Counted from the first letter of the stretch, positions 1-9,763 are shown. The stretch is DNA of 64,000 bases from Pimelobacter simplex (GCF_024662235.1 NZ_CP096277.1:46948-110947), one strand, 5' to 3'. The notes: generated by a model from the sequence alone, not told the origin. Numbers and translations: made by a program.

Positions 1-27
1 TGATCCGCTACCCGGGAGGACCCCGAC

Positions 28-1032
28 ATGTCACACGAGATCGAGACCCACGGCACGCAGGCCGCAGCCGTCTTCGCCCGCAAGGACGCCTGGCACCGCC
101 TAGGCACCACCGTCCGCGACCGCGCGTTCACCGCCGAAGAGGCCATGCGGCTCGGTCACCTGGGCGGCTGGGACGTCCGCAAGTTGCCGCTCACCACCGC
201 CGAGGTAAGCGAGGGCGGCGTCACCGCGATCGAGGTCCCCGGCTTCGCCACGGTGCGCACCAACCCGTTCACCGGCGAGCCCGAGGCGCTCGGCGTCGTG
301 GGCGGCGGCTACACCCCGCTGCAGAACGAGGACCACGCCGAGTTCCTGAACCTGCTGGCCGACGAGTCCGGCGCGATCTTCGACACCGCCGGGTCGCTGC
401 GCGGCGGGCGGCAGGTGTTCATCACCATGCAGCTGCCGGACTCGCTCACCGTCGGCGGCACCGACCGCGTCGACCTGAACATCGCCGCGCTCAACAGCCA
501 CGACGGCTCCAGCGCGTTCCGCATCCTCGTGACCCCGGTCCGCGTCGTGTGCGCGAACACCCAAAGCGCGGCCCTGCGCAACCACGAGTCGTCGTTCTCG
601 ATCCGCCACACCCGCAACGCCAAGGCCGCCGTGCAGGCCGCCCGCGACGCGCTCGGCCTGACCTTCACCTACGTCGACGCGTTCCAGGTCGAGGCCGAGC
701 GGCTGATCCAGCAGACCATGACCGACGCCGCCTTCGACGCCCTGATCGACGCCACGTTCGGCAAGGCCGAGGCCCACGCGACCAAGCGCGTGCGCGAGAC
801 CGAGCGCCGTCGCCGCTCCCGGCTGCACTGGCTCTTCGCCGACGCCGACACCCAGGCCGGCATCCGCGACACCGCGTGGGCCGGCTACCAGGCCGTCGCG
901 GAGTACGTCGACCACTACGCCCCGGTCCGCACCAAGGGCGACGAAAAGACCGCCCGCGCCACCCGCGTCCTCACCAGCGATGACCCCGACCGGATCAAGC
1001 GCCGCGCCTGGACCGCGCTGGCCCCCGCCTGA
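28..1032 (+). CDS. DUF932 (TIGR03299-like) phage/plasmid protein
   Basis: This 334-residue protein matches the DUF932 / TIGR03299 family of phage- and plasmid-borne proteins. The N-terminal HAWH-like stretch (KDAWHRLG, about residues 19-26) and the central region around VRVVCANTQ (about 172-180) are typical of it. The biochemical role of the family is unknown. It is often carried on large plasmids and phages of actinobacteria. The ATG is preceded by GGAGG at a normal distance. It heads a same-strand string of small genes running to 2.5 kb. The length is normal for the family and I see no damage. Confidence 0.85.
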   Translation: MSHEIETHGTQAAAVFARKDAWHRLGTTVRDRAFTAEEAMRLGHLGGWDVRKLPLTTAEVSEGGVTAIEVPGFATVRTNPFTGEPEALGVVGGGYTPLQNEDHAEFLNLLADESGAIFDTAGSLRGGRQVFITMQLPDSLTVGGTDRVDLNIAALNSHDGSSAFRILVTPVRVVCANTQSAALRNHESSFSIRHTRNAKAAVQAARDALGLTFTYVDAFQVEAERLIQQTMTDAAFDALIDATFGKAEAHATKRVRETERRRRSRLHWLFADADTQAGIRDTAWAGYQAVAEYVDHYAPVRTKGDEKTARATRVLTSDDPDRIKRRAWTALAPA

Positions 1033-1113
1033 CCGTCCGTCCCGCAAGTCTCCTCCGGTGGCGGGCTGAGACCCCGAGTCCGGCCCGCCACCGGCCCAAA
1101 CGAAGGAGGAGCC

Positions 1114-1575
1114 ATGGCCAACACGACCACCCACACTGACCTCGCCACCGAGCAGGTCCGCGCGTGGGATCTCCGACCCACCGACACTCTGGTCGACCCC
1201 GACACCGGAGTCGCGTTCCCCATCACCACGGTGACCGTGGACGAACCCGGCCGCCCCGGGCGCGAGGTCCACATCGCAGCCTTGGTCCTCGGCGCCCGCA
1301 CCCTGCCGCTCAACCAGTTCGTCACCATCGCGACGCGGGACAACGTGCCGACTGGCGCTGCCCCCGACGTCGAGGCGAACACCGCCAAGGACCGGCACAC
1401 CCTCAGCGAGACGGCCTGCGACCTGATCGTCATCGAGCACCGGCTGCGCGACGTGCGCCGGTGGACCCCCGAGACCGCCCGCGCCCACCTGGACGCGGCC
1501 CTGTCCAGCGTCGCCACGGCGCTGGACGCCCTGCACGCCGAGTACGCCACCCGCACCACCGAACAGGAGCAGTGA
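1114..1575 (+). CDS. hypothetical protein, plasmid small-gene string
   Basis: The product is 153 residues and of unknown function. The first half is beta-rich (DTLVDPDTGVAFPITTVTV) and the last 50 residues look helical (WTPETARAHLDAALSSVATALDAL). No membrane segment or catalytic motif is visible. AAGGAGGAG sits six bases before the ATG. The stop codon overlaps the next start (TGATG), so it is translationally coupled to the following gene. Its position behind the DUF932 gene suggests an accessory role on the element, but nothing in the protein fixes a function. Confidence 0.7.
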   Translation: MANTTTHTDLATEQVRAWDLRPTDTLVDPDTGVAFPITTVTVDEPGRPGREVHIAALVLGARTLPLNQFVTIATRDNVPTGAAPDVEANTAKDRHTLSETACDLIVIEHRLRDVRRWTPETARAHLDAALSSVATALDALHAEYATRTTEQEQ

Positions 1576-1880
1576 TGACCGAGCAGACTCAGCCGGAGCC
1601 GACCGGCACCGTGATCAGCGAGCGCGACCAGCGCCGCATCGTCGCCGCCATGATGAAGATGCCGTACGCCGCCAGCAGCCGCGTCCCGAAGCCGTGGACC
1701 GCGATGGGCGAGGAGGTCACCGCCGAGGCCGTCGTGGCGTTCCTCGACGGCCTCGCCGGGGTCCTGACCGAGGTCGGCACGGAGAACGACCACCACCGCC
1801 GCCGCCTGTTCTCCCTCGAAGCCGACGTGGAGGCGTTCCGCCGCCTCATCGGCACCGCACCCGCCGAGGTGACCCCGTGA
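1575..1880 (+). CDS. hypothetical 101-residue protein
   Basis: This is a short acidic protein that I do not recognise. The ATG at 1575 shares a base with the stop of the preceding gene, and its own stop (1878-1880) overlaps the GTG of the next gene. Both overlaps are the main reason to accept it as real and to prefer this start over an earlier in-frame one. The middle reads EEVTAEAVVAFLDGLAGVLTEVGTENDHHRRRLF, which is probably a helical hairpin. No cysteine or metal motifs are present. Confidence 0.65.
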   Translation: MTEQTQPEPTGTVISERDQRRIVAAMMKMPYAASSRVPKPWTAMGEEVTAEAVVAFLDGLAGVLTEVGTENDHHRRRLFSLEADVEAFRRLIGTAPAEVTP

Positions 1881-2128
1881 GCGCGCACATCGAGTGGCTG
1901 GCAGCCCGCGAGACCAGCGTCCAGGTGTTCACCCCCGGCGAGGACTGGGTGGGAGCCGGTGAGCACCGCCAGCCGGTCCTGACGCTGGCCGGGGACGACG
2001 TGGTGGCGATCCAGGGCACGCCCGCCGAGTTGCGGGCGCTCGCCGCACGGATCACCGCCGTGGCCACCGCCGCCGCTGGACGGCTCGACCTCGCCGCCGC
2101 GACCGCCTGGCAGGACCAGCCAGCATGA
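1877..2128 (+). CDS. hypothetical 83-residue protein, GTG start
   Basis: This small unknown protein (SAHIEWLAARETSVQVF at the N-terminus) contains a probable beta-hairpin followed by an alanine-rich helix (PAELRALAARITAVATAAAG). The GTG at 1877 overlaps the previous stop in a GTGA arrangement, and the gene ends four bases into the next start. Coupled translation across four consecutive genes supports a single operon. An upstream start in the same frame would run through the previous gene and is unlikely. Confidence 0.6.
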   Translation: MSAHIEWLAARETSVQVFTPGEDWVGAGEHRQPVLTLAGDDVVAIQGTPAELRALAARITAVATAAAGRLDLAAATAWQDQPA

Positions 2129-2499
2129 GCGACGACGACGCCACGCTGCGTGCGCTGGAGGCCCGCGCGACCCCCGGCCCCTGGACTCCGAACGGCGACA
2201 AGATCCGCGCCACCGCCGCCGACGCCCTGATCCCGGACAACATCCTCGTCGCCTACGCCGGTGCTCACTGGCAGCGGCTCGGGCTCAGGACATACCCACG
2301 CGGGGGCGACGTTCCCGAGCACGCGCCCGACGTGAAGTTCATGGCCGCTGCCCGCACCGCGCTGCCCGACCGTCTGGACCGGCTCGACCGCATCCGCGAC
2401 CTTCACGCCCGGTGGGGCGAGCAGGCACCCGAGGACGCGGACGGCTACCTCGACCTGTGGGAGACGCTCGGTCGACTCCTCGACGGCGAACCCGCCTGA
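2125..2499 (+). CDS. Ead/Ea22-like phage-type hypothetical protein
   Basis: The 124-residue product has the layout ARATPGPW near residue 13, then a short core, then DVKFMAAARTALPDRLDRLDRI (about 68-90). That pattern is seen in Ead/Ea22-like proteins of phages and plasmids, whose function is not settled. The ATG overlaps the stop of the preceding gene by four bases. It is the last gene of the operon, and a strong hairpin follows 14 bases after the stop. Confidence 0.6.
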   Translation: MSDDDATLRALEARATPGPWTPNGDKIRATAADALIPDNILVAYAGAHWQRLGLRTYPRGGDVPEHAPDVKFMAAARTALPDRLDRLDRIRDLHARWGEQAPEDADGYLDLWETLGRLLDGEPA

Positions 2500-2513
2500 C
2501 CCACTCCGACCGC

Positions 2514-2550
2514 AAGGACGCCCGCAGCGGTCATCGCTGCGGGCGTCCTT
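2514..2550. terminator. bidirectional hairpin terminator
   Basis: A perfect 16-bp inverted repeat (2514-2529 with 2535-2550) encloses a 5-base loop. Its outer ends are AAGG and CCTT, so a short T-run appears on each strand. It lies between the end of the plus-strand operon (2499) and the end of the convergent HNH gene (2570), and can serve both. Confidence 0.85.
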
Positions 2551-2569
2551 CTGCGTGGGCGTCGGGCCG

Positions 2570-3097
2570 TCACCACAAGGTCAGCTGCTCGCCCAGCAGC
2601 TCCTGGAGCCGAGCAAGGTCGTCGGCTACGAGCTGCGGGTCCTCACGCGCCAGGTCGCGCAGTTCCCGCGCGCGTCGACGCGGGCCGCGCGGGTCGGCCA
2701 GCGGGCTGTACGGCAGCCGACGCTGCACCGACCACTCACGGCGGTTCTGCGCCGCGCTCGACACCACGACGTGGTCCGGCGCGATCCGCTGGCACAGCGG
2801 GTTGTGGCAGCGGTGCCCAAGCAGCCGCGCCTCCGCGAGCGCGTCAACGCCGTGCATGACTGCGTACGCGAACCGGTGGGCGATGATCACCCGCCCCGGC
2901 GCGTACCAGAACCGGCCATGGCCACCGCCGTCCGTGCGCTCCCGCTCGGAGCGACCGGCCACCGCCCCGGTCCACCACAGGCACTCACTGCCCGGCACCG
3001 TGGCGACCTTCGCCCGGTAGCGCGTGAGCACCGCCGGGTCCGCGATCGCTGCCGCGACCGCCGCGAGGCCGGCGTCATCCAACCGACGTACCGGCAC
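2570..3097 (-). CDS. HNH-endonuclease-like protein
   Basis: The 175-residue product carries an HNH-type core: GHGRFW and AHRFAY in the first half (about residues 58-78), then LLGHRCHNPLCQRIAPDHV (about 92-110) with the paired histidines and cysteines expected of the zinc/metal fold. Such proteins are common as phage and plasmid nucleases, and some are homing-type. The start overlaps the end of the upstream minus-strand gene by 23 bases, so the two are probably co-transcribed. The cut target cannot be inferred. The C-terminal 50 residues are charged and helical. Confidence 0.65.
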   Translation of the reverse strand: MPVRRLDDAGLAAVAAAIADPAVLTRYRAKVATVPGSECLWWTGAVAGRSERERTDGGGHGRFWYAPGRVIIAHRFAYAVMHGVDALAEARLLGHRCHNPLCQRIAPDHVVVSSAAQNRREWSVQRRLPYSPLADPRGPRRRARELRDLAREDPQLVADDLARLQELLGEQLTLW

Positions 3098-3458
3098 CCG
3101 CTCCCCCGCTCCCGGCAGACGCCAGCGCCGCGCCGTCGTCGCGTACGTCGCCGCTCGGCTCGCCGTCCGCGTTGGCGAGCCGCCGCAGCCGCGTCGCCTC
3201 CCGCACGGTGACCGTCTCGCCGCACCACTCCACGGCCTCGCCCAGGGACAGCCCCTCGACCTCGGTCAACTCCCGCAGCGCCTCACCGGCGCGCTTCTCG
3301 GTCTCGGCCACCGCCGCGTCCCGCTGACCGATCGCGACCATGACCTGTTCGGCCAGGTCGATCACCCGGCGCTCCCGCTCCTCGCGCTCCCTGCGCCGCT
3401 TCTCGGCCATCTCCCGCGCCGTACGCCGCGCCTGCTGCTTGATCGTCTGCTGACTCAT
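3075..3458 (-). CDS. basic coiled-coil hypothetical protein
   Basis: This unknown protein of 127 residues begins with a strongly basic helix (QQARRTAREMAEKRRREREER) followed by a probable coiled coil up to about residue 75 and a low-complexity Gly/Ala tail. I chose ATG 3458 because AAGGAG lies ten bases upstream; an earlier in-frame ATG at 3482 has no clear ribosome site. It is the first gene of a two-gene minus-strand unit with the HNH protein and is divergent from the relaxase gene. A DNA-binding role is possible from the basic helix, but this is inference. Confidence 0.55.
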   Translation of the reverse strand: MSQQTIKQQARRTAREMAEKRRREREERERRVIDLAEQVMVAIGQRDAAVAETEKRAGEALRELTEVEGLSLGEAVEWCGETVTVREATRLRRLANADGEPSGDVRDDGAALASAGSGGAGAGTSVG

Positions 3459-3749
3459 CCGGTCCTCACTCCTTGTCGACATGGACTCTGACAGTCACCT
3501 ACGACAAATCCCGGTGCCCGTGCGATCACCACCGGCCAAGAAACTTCCGAACCCGACCACCTCGACCCCCGAACCAGCCCAGCCAGAACCAGCCAGACCC
3601 ATCCACCCCAGCCAGCCCGAACCCGACGACCTCGCCGTCACCGACGCCCCTCAGCGCCCCCCCAGATTTCCGCGACCTCCCAAGTGCCACACACCTCTTG
3701 CATTCTCGGTCCGCCGAATAGAAAGAACACACCAGAAATCCGGCCGGAA

Positions 3750-3786
3750 GTGATCGCACCGCGCGCACGCGCGCACGTAGGTGACC
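3750..3786 (+). promoter_or_regulatory. 37-bp bipartite element, copy 1 (relaxase)
   Basis: The element has GTGATCGCACCG at its left, 11 variable bases, then GCACGTAGGTGACC at its right, the last bases overlapping the first possible start codon of the relaxase gene. The same two boxes with the same 11-base gap occur at 14235-14271 and 40546-40582 in front of other transfer operons. It is therefore a candidate operator or promoter element for conjugation genes. The remainder of 3459-3749 is a comparatively AT-rich divergent promoter region with no gene that I can support. Confidence 0.7.
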
Positions 3787-6700
3787 GTGACGATGAGCCT
3801 CCACAAGCTGACGGCGGGGTCGGGGTACGACTACCTGACCCGCCAGGTCGCAGCTCTGGATGCCACCGACAAGGGCCACACCGGGCTGGCGAGCTACTAC
3901 ACCGAGAAGGGCGAGACCCCCGGTGTGTGGGTCGGCTCGGGCATGGAGGGCCTGGAGGGCCTCGACGCCGGCGACATCGTCACCGCCGACCACATGCAGA
4001 GCCTGTTCGGCTCCGGTCACCACCCGCTGGCCACGCAGCGGACCAAGGATCTGGACCTGCGCATCGGCCGCGAGGGAGTCGACCGGCCGACCGAGGCTGA
4101 CTACAAGACCGCCCGCCAGCTCGGCACGCCGTACAAGGTCTACGAGAACGACATCAGCCCGTTCCGGATCGAGGTCGCCAAGCGCATCGCCGCCCTCAAC
4201 GAGGCCGCCGGCCTGCCGGGCGACTGGCCGGTCCCCGCGGCCGATCGGGCCAAGGTCCGCACCGAGGTCGCGGCCGAGTTCTTCCGTGCCGAGCACGGCC
4301 GGGAACCCGCCGACGCCCGCGAGCTGGCCGCCACGATCGCCAAGCACTCCCGCCCCAAGACCAACGCGGTGGCCGGCTACGACCTGACCTTCTCACCGGT
4401 CAAGAGCGTCTCGGTGCTGTGGGCGATCGCCGACCCGAAGACCGCCGCGGTGATCGAGCGGGCCCACCAGGCGGCGATCAAGGACGCCCTGGACTTCATC
4501 GAGTCCAAGGCGCTGTTCACCCGCCGCGGCACCAACGGCGTGCGCCAGGTCGACGTCCGCGGCCTGGTCGCCACGGCGTTCACCCACCGCGACTCCCGTG
4601 CCGGCGACCCCGACCTGCACACCCACGTCGCGGTGGCCAACAAGGTCCAGACCCTCGACGGCAAGTGGCTGGCGATCGACGGCCGGCCGCTGCACAAGGC
4701 GGTCGTCTCGGCCTCGGAGACCTACAACACCGCACTCGAGCGGCACCTGGTCGACGCCCTCGGCGTGCGTTTCGAGGAGCGCCCGAACGAGGACGCCCGC
4801 AAGCGGCCGGTGCGCGAGATCGTCGGCGTCGATCCCGAGCTGAACCGCCGGTTCTCCAAGCGCCGCGCCAGCGTCGAGGACCGCCGCAAGGTCCTCGCGG
4901 CCGCCTTCCAGGCCACCCACGGGCGGCCGCCGACGCCGGTGGAGACCATCCAGCTGTCCCAGCAGGCGACGCTGGAGACCCGCGAGGCCAAGCACGAGCC
5001 GCGCTCGCTGGCCGAGCAGCGCGAGACCTGGAACCGCGAGGCCGTCGAGGTCCTGGGCACCCCGCAGCGGGTCAAGCAGATGGTCCATGGCGCCCTCAAC
5101 CCCAAGGCAGCGGCCCGGTCCCTGGCCGACTCGGCGTGGTTCGCCAAGACCACAGACCGGATCGTGTCGACGATGGAGGGCCGCCGCAGCACCTGGCAGT
5201 ACTGGCACGTCTACGCCGAGGCACAGCGGCAGGTCAGGGGCGCCAACGTGCCCACCAACCAGGTCTCCGAGGCGGTCGACCTGCTGGTCAGCGAGGTCCT
5301 CGACGGACGCTCGGTGAGCATGGCCCGCCCGTGGGACACCATCAGCGAGCCGGCCGAGCTGCGCCGCGCCGACGGCGCCTCGGTCTACACCCAGAGCGGC
5401 GCCGAGCTGTTCACCTCGAGCAAGGTGCTGGGCGCCGAGGAGCGCCTGGTCGCGGCCGCCGGCTGCCACGACGGGTACGCCGTCTCGACCGACTCGGTCG
5501 ACCTGGCGCTGCTCGAGTCGACCGCCAACGGCATCACCCTCAACGCCGGTCAGGCCACCTTGGTGCGGGAGATGGCCACCTCTGGGGCACGGCTCCAGCT
5601 GGCGGTCGCGCCCGCCGGATCGGGCAAGACCACCGCGATGCGGGCGCTGGCCAGCGCGTGGGCGGACGGCGGCGGCACGATCATCGGCCTCGCGCCGTCG
5701 GCCGCGGCCGCGGACGCGCTGCGCTCGCAGATCGACACCCAGACCGACACCCTGGCCAAGCTCACGCACTCGCTGCAGGAGGCCCGCGAGTCGGGCGCCG
5801 CGATGCCCGCGTGGGTTGCCGGCATCGACTCCTCCACGCTGGTGGTCATCGACGAGGCCGGGATGGCCGACACCCTCTCCCTGGATGCCGCGGTGTCCTA
5901 CATCCTCGAGCGTGGCGGCAGCGTGCGTCTGATCGGCGACGACCAGCAGCTCTCCGCGATCGGCGCCGGCGGCGTGCTGCGCGACATCCGCGCCACCCAC
6001 GGCGCGCTGCAGCTGACCGAGCTCGTCCGGTTCAAGGACCCCGCCGAGGGTGCCGCCTCGCTCGCGCTGCGCGAGGGCAAGGCCGAGGCTCTCGGCTTCT
6101 ACCTCGACCGCGACCGGGTCCACGTCGGCGACCTGGCGTCGATGACCGAGGAGGTCTTCGCCGCGTGGCAGGCCGACCGCGCCGCCGGGTTGGACTCGAT
6201 CATGCTCGCCCCGACCCGCGACCTGGTCAGCGAGCTGAACCAGCAGGCACGCGCCCACCGGCTCGACGGGCTCGACCCGGCCGACCTCGCCAGCCTCGGA
6301 CCGGTGCGCCGGCTGGGCGACGGCAACGAGGCCTCAATCGGCGAGCTGATCATCACCCGCGAGAACGACCGCCGGCTGCGCACCTCAGCCACCGACTGGG
6401 TGAAGAACGGCGACCGCTGGCACGTGCTGGAGATCCACGACGGTGGCGACCTGACCGTCCAGCACACCCAGCACGGCCGCACCGTGCGGCTGCCGGCCGA
6501 CTACGTCGCCCGATCCACCGAGCTCGGCTACGCGTGCACCGTGCACACGGCCCAGGGCGTCACCGCCGACACCATGCACGGCCTGGCCACCGGCACCGAG
6601 TCGCGTCAACAGCTCTACACGATGATGACCCGCGGCGCGCACGCCAACCACGTCTACCTCGAGGTCGTCGGCGACGGGGACCCGCACTCGGTGATCCACC

Positions 6701-9700
6701 CGACGCTGGTCCGGCCGCTCACCCCCACCGACATCCTCGAGTCGATGCTGGCCCGCGACGACGCCCAGCGGTCCGCAACCAGCCTCATCCGCGAGCAGGC
6801 CGACCCGGCCACCCGGGTCGGCGAGGCCGCCCAGCGCTACCTCGACAGCCTCTACGTCGCCGCCGAGGACCTGCTGCGCCACGAGACCATCACCGCGGCC
6901 GACGGAACGGCGCTCAACGTGGTCGACGCGCTCGACAGCACCGTCGAGACGCTCGTCCCGGGACTCTCGGAGGAGGCGGCGTGGCCGACCCTGCGGGCCC
7001 ACCTGCTGTTGCTCGGCGCCGCCGGAGAGAACCCCGTCGACGCGCTCCGGGCAGCAGCCGGCGACCGCGAGCTGGAGACCGCGCACGACCGCGCCGCGGT
7101 CCTCGACTGGCGCCTGGACGCCTCCGGCCTGCGCAACGCCGGCGCCGGCCCGCTGCCCTGGATGCCCGCGGTCCCGCCCCGCCTGGCCGAGGACCCGCAC
7201 TGGGGCGCCTACCTCGCCCAGCGTGCTCACCTGGTCACCGAGCTCGCCGACCAGGTGAGCACCCGCGCGACCGACCAGGCCGACAAGGGTGCGCTGCCGG
7301 TGTGGGCCCAGAACGGCATCCGCCCCCAGTCCGCCACCATCGCCGACGTCGAGGTCTGGCGAGCCGCCATGCAGGTCCCCGGCGACGACCGGCGACCGAC
7401 CGGGGCGCCGCAGCTGCAGAAGATCTCCGCGACCTGGCAGCGGCGCCTCAACAAGTCCGTCACCGGAGACCACACCCCGGCGCTCAAGGAATGGCGCCAG
7501 CTGCTCTACTCGCTGGCGCCGCAGGTCCGCGACGACGAGTTCACCCCGCTGCTGGCCGAGCGTCTCGCCGCGATGTCCCGCGCCGGCGTCACCGCCCACG
7601 AACTGCTGCGCACCGCCACCGCCCCGGACCACCCGGCCGGCCCGCTGCCCGACGAGCACGCCGCGGCGGCCGTGTGGTGGCGCATGGCCCGTCAACTGAC
7701 CCCGGCCGTCGCCGCCCAGATCGGTGACGGTTCCCACGGCGAGAGCGTCACCACCGAGTGGACTCCGCGCCTCGTGGAGCTGTTCGGTCCCGAGCGCGCC
7801 GCGAGCATCCAGGCCAGCACCTGGTGGCCCGCTCTCGTCTCCAACGTGGACCACGGCGTTCAGCGCGGCTGGCAGGTCGAGGCCCTGCTGGGTGCCGGGC
7901 GGGCGATGCGGAGCGACGGCTGGGACGGCGTCGACGAGTGCCAGGCGCTGGTCTGGCGGACCTCGATCGCGCTGGAGACTGCCCCCGACGAGCACGCGCA
8001 CGAGGTCCACTTCGATGAGCCGCCGGCCGACCTGTGGGAGGGCGTGGATCCCGACCCGGCGGCGTTCGTCGACCACCCCGACGACGTCCCGTGGCCGCTG
8101 ACGGAGGACCCCGGCCCGGAGCACGGGCCGGTCGACGAGGGCCAGTACGACGAGCACCAGGTCAACGCGCTCGAGGCGGCCGACGAGGACCAGTACGTCG
8201 AACCCGACCTCACCCTGTCGGCCTACATCCGCGACCTGGGCGGCACCCGTCTGGAACCCACCGACGCCGACCTCCGGCTCATGTACCAGCGGGCCGAGGA
8301 GTGGCAGTCCTCCCCCGTCTCGCGTGAGCGCATGCTCGAGATCAACGACATGGCGCAGGCGTTCTTCGAGACCCGGTTCGCCGACTCGTGGGGTCGCGAC
8401 TACCTCACCGGCCGGTTCGGCGTCGACCTCGCCGGCGACGAGCGGTTCCGGCCCGGGCAGGCGCCGGCCGGGTGGACCAACCTGGTCGACCACCTGCGCG
8501 GCCGCGGCGTCAGCGACACCGAGATGCTCGCCACCGGAGTGGCGACCGAGGCCAGCACCGGCCGCCTCATCGACCGGTTCCGCGACCGGGTGATGTTCCC
8601 CGTGATCCACCAGGGCGAGGTGCTCGGCTTCGTCGGCCGCCGCCGACCCGACCTCACCGACGCAGACAAGGGCGGCCCGAAGTACCTCAACACCGCAGAC
8701 ACCCCGCTGTTCCACAAGGGCGCTCAGCTGTTCGGCGTCGTCGACGAGCTGCTCGCCGAGGGCGCCGTACCGGTGATCGTCGAGGGCCCGATGGACGCAG
8801 TCGCCGTCACGATCGCCAGCGCCGGCCTCTACGTCGGCGTGGCCCCGCTGGGAACGTCGCTGACCGACGAGCAGGCCGTCCAGCTGGCCGCCGTCGGCCG
8901 CGACCCGATCGTGGCCACCGACGCCGACCTCGCCGGCCAGGTCGCGGCCGAGCGGGACTTCTGGATGCTCACCCCGCACGGCCTCGACCCCGGCTACGCC
9001 CGGTTCCCTGACGGCCTCGACCCGGCCGACCTGCTCGCCCAGCACGGGCCCGCAGCGCTCACCGCCGCAGTGGCCAGCGGCCAGCCGGCCTTCCGATCGC
9101 TGGGAGACCAGCTGCTCACCGAGCGGCTCGACAACCTCGCCCCCGAGCAGGCGCGGGTGGCCGCCATGAGGATCCTGTCGGCGCGTCCCAGCCGCGCTTG
9201 GGAGCCGGGCGTGAACCAGGTGCGGGCTCGGCTGCAGCTCTCTCAAATGCAGGCCCGCCGGGACCTGCGCGACGCGGTCAAGAGCTGGGATGCCGACCCG
9301 CGGAAGGCGGCGCTGGCCGAGCTGCACAAGAGCACCGAGGTCCGCGCACGGCTCGCGGCCGCGGCCGAGCAGACCTCGGCCGAGCGCTGGGCGCCGCTGG
9401 CTCGCGAACTCGATCCGCGCCTGCTCGAGCAGGGCGACTGGGCCGCCACCGCGGCGATGCTGCAGCAGGCCCACGAACAGGGTCACGACGTCGGCGCCAG
9501 CACGCGCGGCCTGGTCGCCGAGAAGCCGCTGGGCGACAGCCCCGCCCGTGACCTGCGCTACCGGGTCATGTCCCGCCTCGAGCTCCCAATCGACGACACC
9601 GGCGCAGGCAGCCCGGCGTCGACCACGTCGCAGGGTGCGGCCCGCGACCGGCAGGACGTCAACCGTCCGCGGCCGCCGCGCCCCGGCACTCCGCGCCGCT

Positions 9701-9702
9701 GA
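3781..9702 (+). CDS. MobF relaxase-helicase with C-terminal TOPRIM domain
   Basis: This 1973-residue protein should nick the transfer origin, stay attached to the strand and unwind it during conjugation. The N-terminus (LHKLTAGSGYDYLTRQ) has the MobF catalytic tyrosines near residues 16-18, and the metal-binding His motif is at about 280-282 (DLHTH). A RecD-like SF1 helicase follows: Walker A GSGKTT near 616, Walker B VIDEAGM near 690, and VHTAQGVT near 921. The C-terminal part contains a TOPRIM-like region (VIVEGPMDAVAV near 1665, later DADLAGQVAAE), so it may also have primase-type activity. GTG 3781, GTG 3787 and ATG 3793 are all possible starts. The gene overlaps copy 1 of the 37-bp element. 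Confidence 0.93.
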   Translation: MTVTMSLHKLTAGSGYDYLTRQVAALDATDKGHTGLASYYTEKGETPGVWVGSGMEGLEGLDAGDIVTADHMQSLFGSGHHPLATQRTKDLDLRIGREGVDRPTEADYKTARQLGTPYKVYENDISPFRIEVAKRIAALNEAAGLPGDWPVPAADRAKVRTEVAAEFFRAEHGREPADARELAATIAKHSRPKTNAVAGYDLTFSPVKSVSVLWAIADPKTAAVIERAHQAAIKDALDFIESKALFTRRGTNGVRQVDVRGLVATAFTHRDSRAGDPDLHTHVAVANKVQTLDGKWLAIDGRPLHKAVVSASETYNTALERHLVDALGVRFEERPNEDARKRPVREIVGVDPELNRRFSKRRASVEDRRKVLAAAFQATHGRPPTPVETIQLSQQATLETREAKHEPRSLAEQRETWNREAVEVLGTPQRVKQMVHGALNPKAAARSLADSAWFAKTTDRIVSTMEGRRSTWQYWHVYAEAQRQVRGANVPTNQVSEAVDLLVSEVLDGRSVSMARPWDTISEPAELRRADGASVYTQSGAELFTSSKVLGAEERLVAAAGCHDGYAVSTDSVDLALLESTANGITLNAGQATLVREMATSGARLQLAVAPAGSGKTTAMRALASAWADGGGTIIGLAPSAAAADALRSQIDTQTDTLAKLTHSLQEARESGAAMPAWVAGIDSSTLVVIDEAGMADTLSLDAAVSYILERGGSVRLIGDDQQLSAIGAGGVLRDIRATHGALQLTELVRFKDPAEGAASLALREGKAEALGFYLDRDRVHVGDLASMTEEVFAAWQADRAAGLDSIMLAPTRDLVSELNQQARAHRLDGLDPADLASLGPVRRLGDGNEASIGELIITRENDRRLRTSATDWVKNGDRWHVLEIHDGGDLTVQHTQHGRTVRLPADYVARSTELGYACTVHTAQGVTADTMHGLATGTESRQQLYTMMTRGAHANHVYLEVVGDGDPHSVIHPTLVRPLTPTDILESMLARDDAQRSATSLIREQADPATRVGEAAQRYLDSLYVAAEDLLRHETITAADGTALNVVDALDSTVETLVPGLSEEAAWPTLRAHLLLLGAAGENPVDALRAAAGDRELETAHDRAAVLDWRLDASGLRNAGAGPLPWMPAVPPRLAEDPHWGAYLAQRAHLVTELADQVSTRATDQADKGALPVWAQNGIRPQSATIADVEVWRAAMQVPGDDRRPTGAPQLQKISATWQRRLNKSVTGDHTPALKEWRQLLYSLAPQVRDDEFTPLLAERLAAMSRAGVTAHELLRTATAPDHPAGPLPDEHAAAAVWWRMARQLTPAVAAQIGDGSHGESVTTEWTPRLVELFGPERAASIQASTWWPALVSNVDHGVQRGWQVEALLGAGRAMRSDGWDGVDECQALVWRTSIALETAPDEHAHEVHFDEPPADLWEGVDPDPAAFVDHPDDVPWPLTEDPGPEHGPVDEGQYDEHQVNALEAADEDQYVEPDLTLSAYIRDLGGTRLEPTDADLRLMYQRAEEWQSSPVSRERMLEINDMAQAFFETRFADSWGRDYLTGRFGVDLAGDERFRPGQAPAGWTNLVDHLRGRGVSDTEMLATGVATEASTGRLIDRFRDRVMFPVIHQGEVLGFVGRRRPDLTDADKGGPKYLNTADTPLFHKGAQLFGVVDELLAEGAVPVIVEGPMDAVAVTIASAGLYVGVAPLGTSLTDEQAVQLAAVGRDPIVATDADLAGQVAAERDFWMLTPHGLDPGYARFPDGLDPADLLAQHGPAALTAAVASGQPAFRSLGDQLLTERLDNLAPEQARVAAMRILSARPSRAWEPGVNQVRARLQLSQMQARRDLRDAVKSWDADPRKAALAELHKSTEVRARLAAAAEQTSAERWAPLARELDPRLLEQGDWAATAAMLQQAHEQGHDVGASTRGLVAEKPLGDSPARDLRYRVMSRLELPIDDTGAGSPASTTSQGAARDRQDVNRPRPPRPGTPRR

Positions 9703-9763
9703 CCACCGGCCTGCTTCCGGGCCGGTCGCGCGAGGCTGGTGCAGAGCAGACCGGCCAGCGATC

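Noticed and set aside
3750..3786. The 37-bp element as oriT
   Set aside because: Its place by the relaxase is suggestive, but two more copies lie before other operons with promoter-like placement, which fits an operator better than a single nick site.
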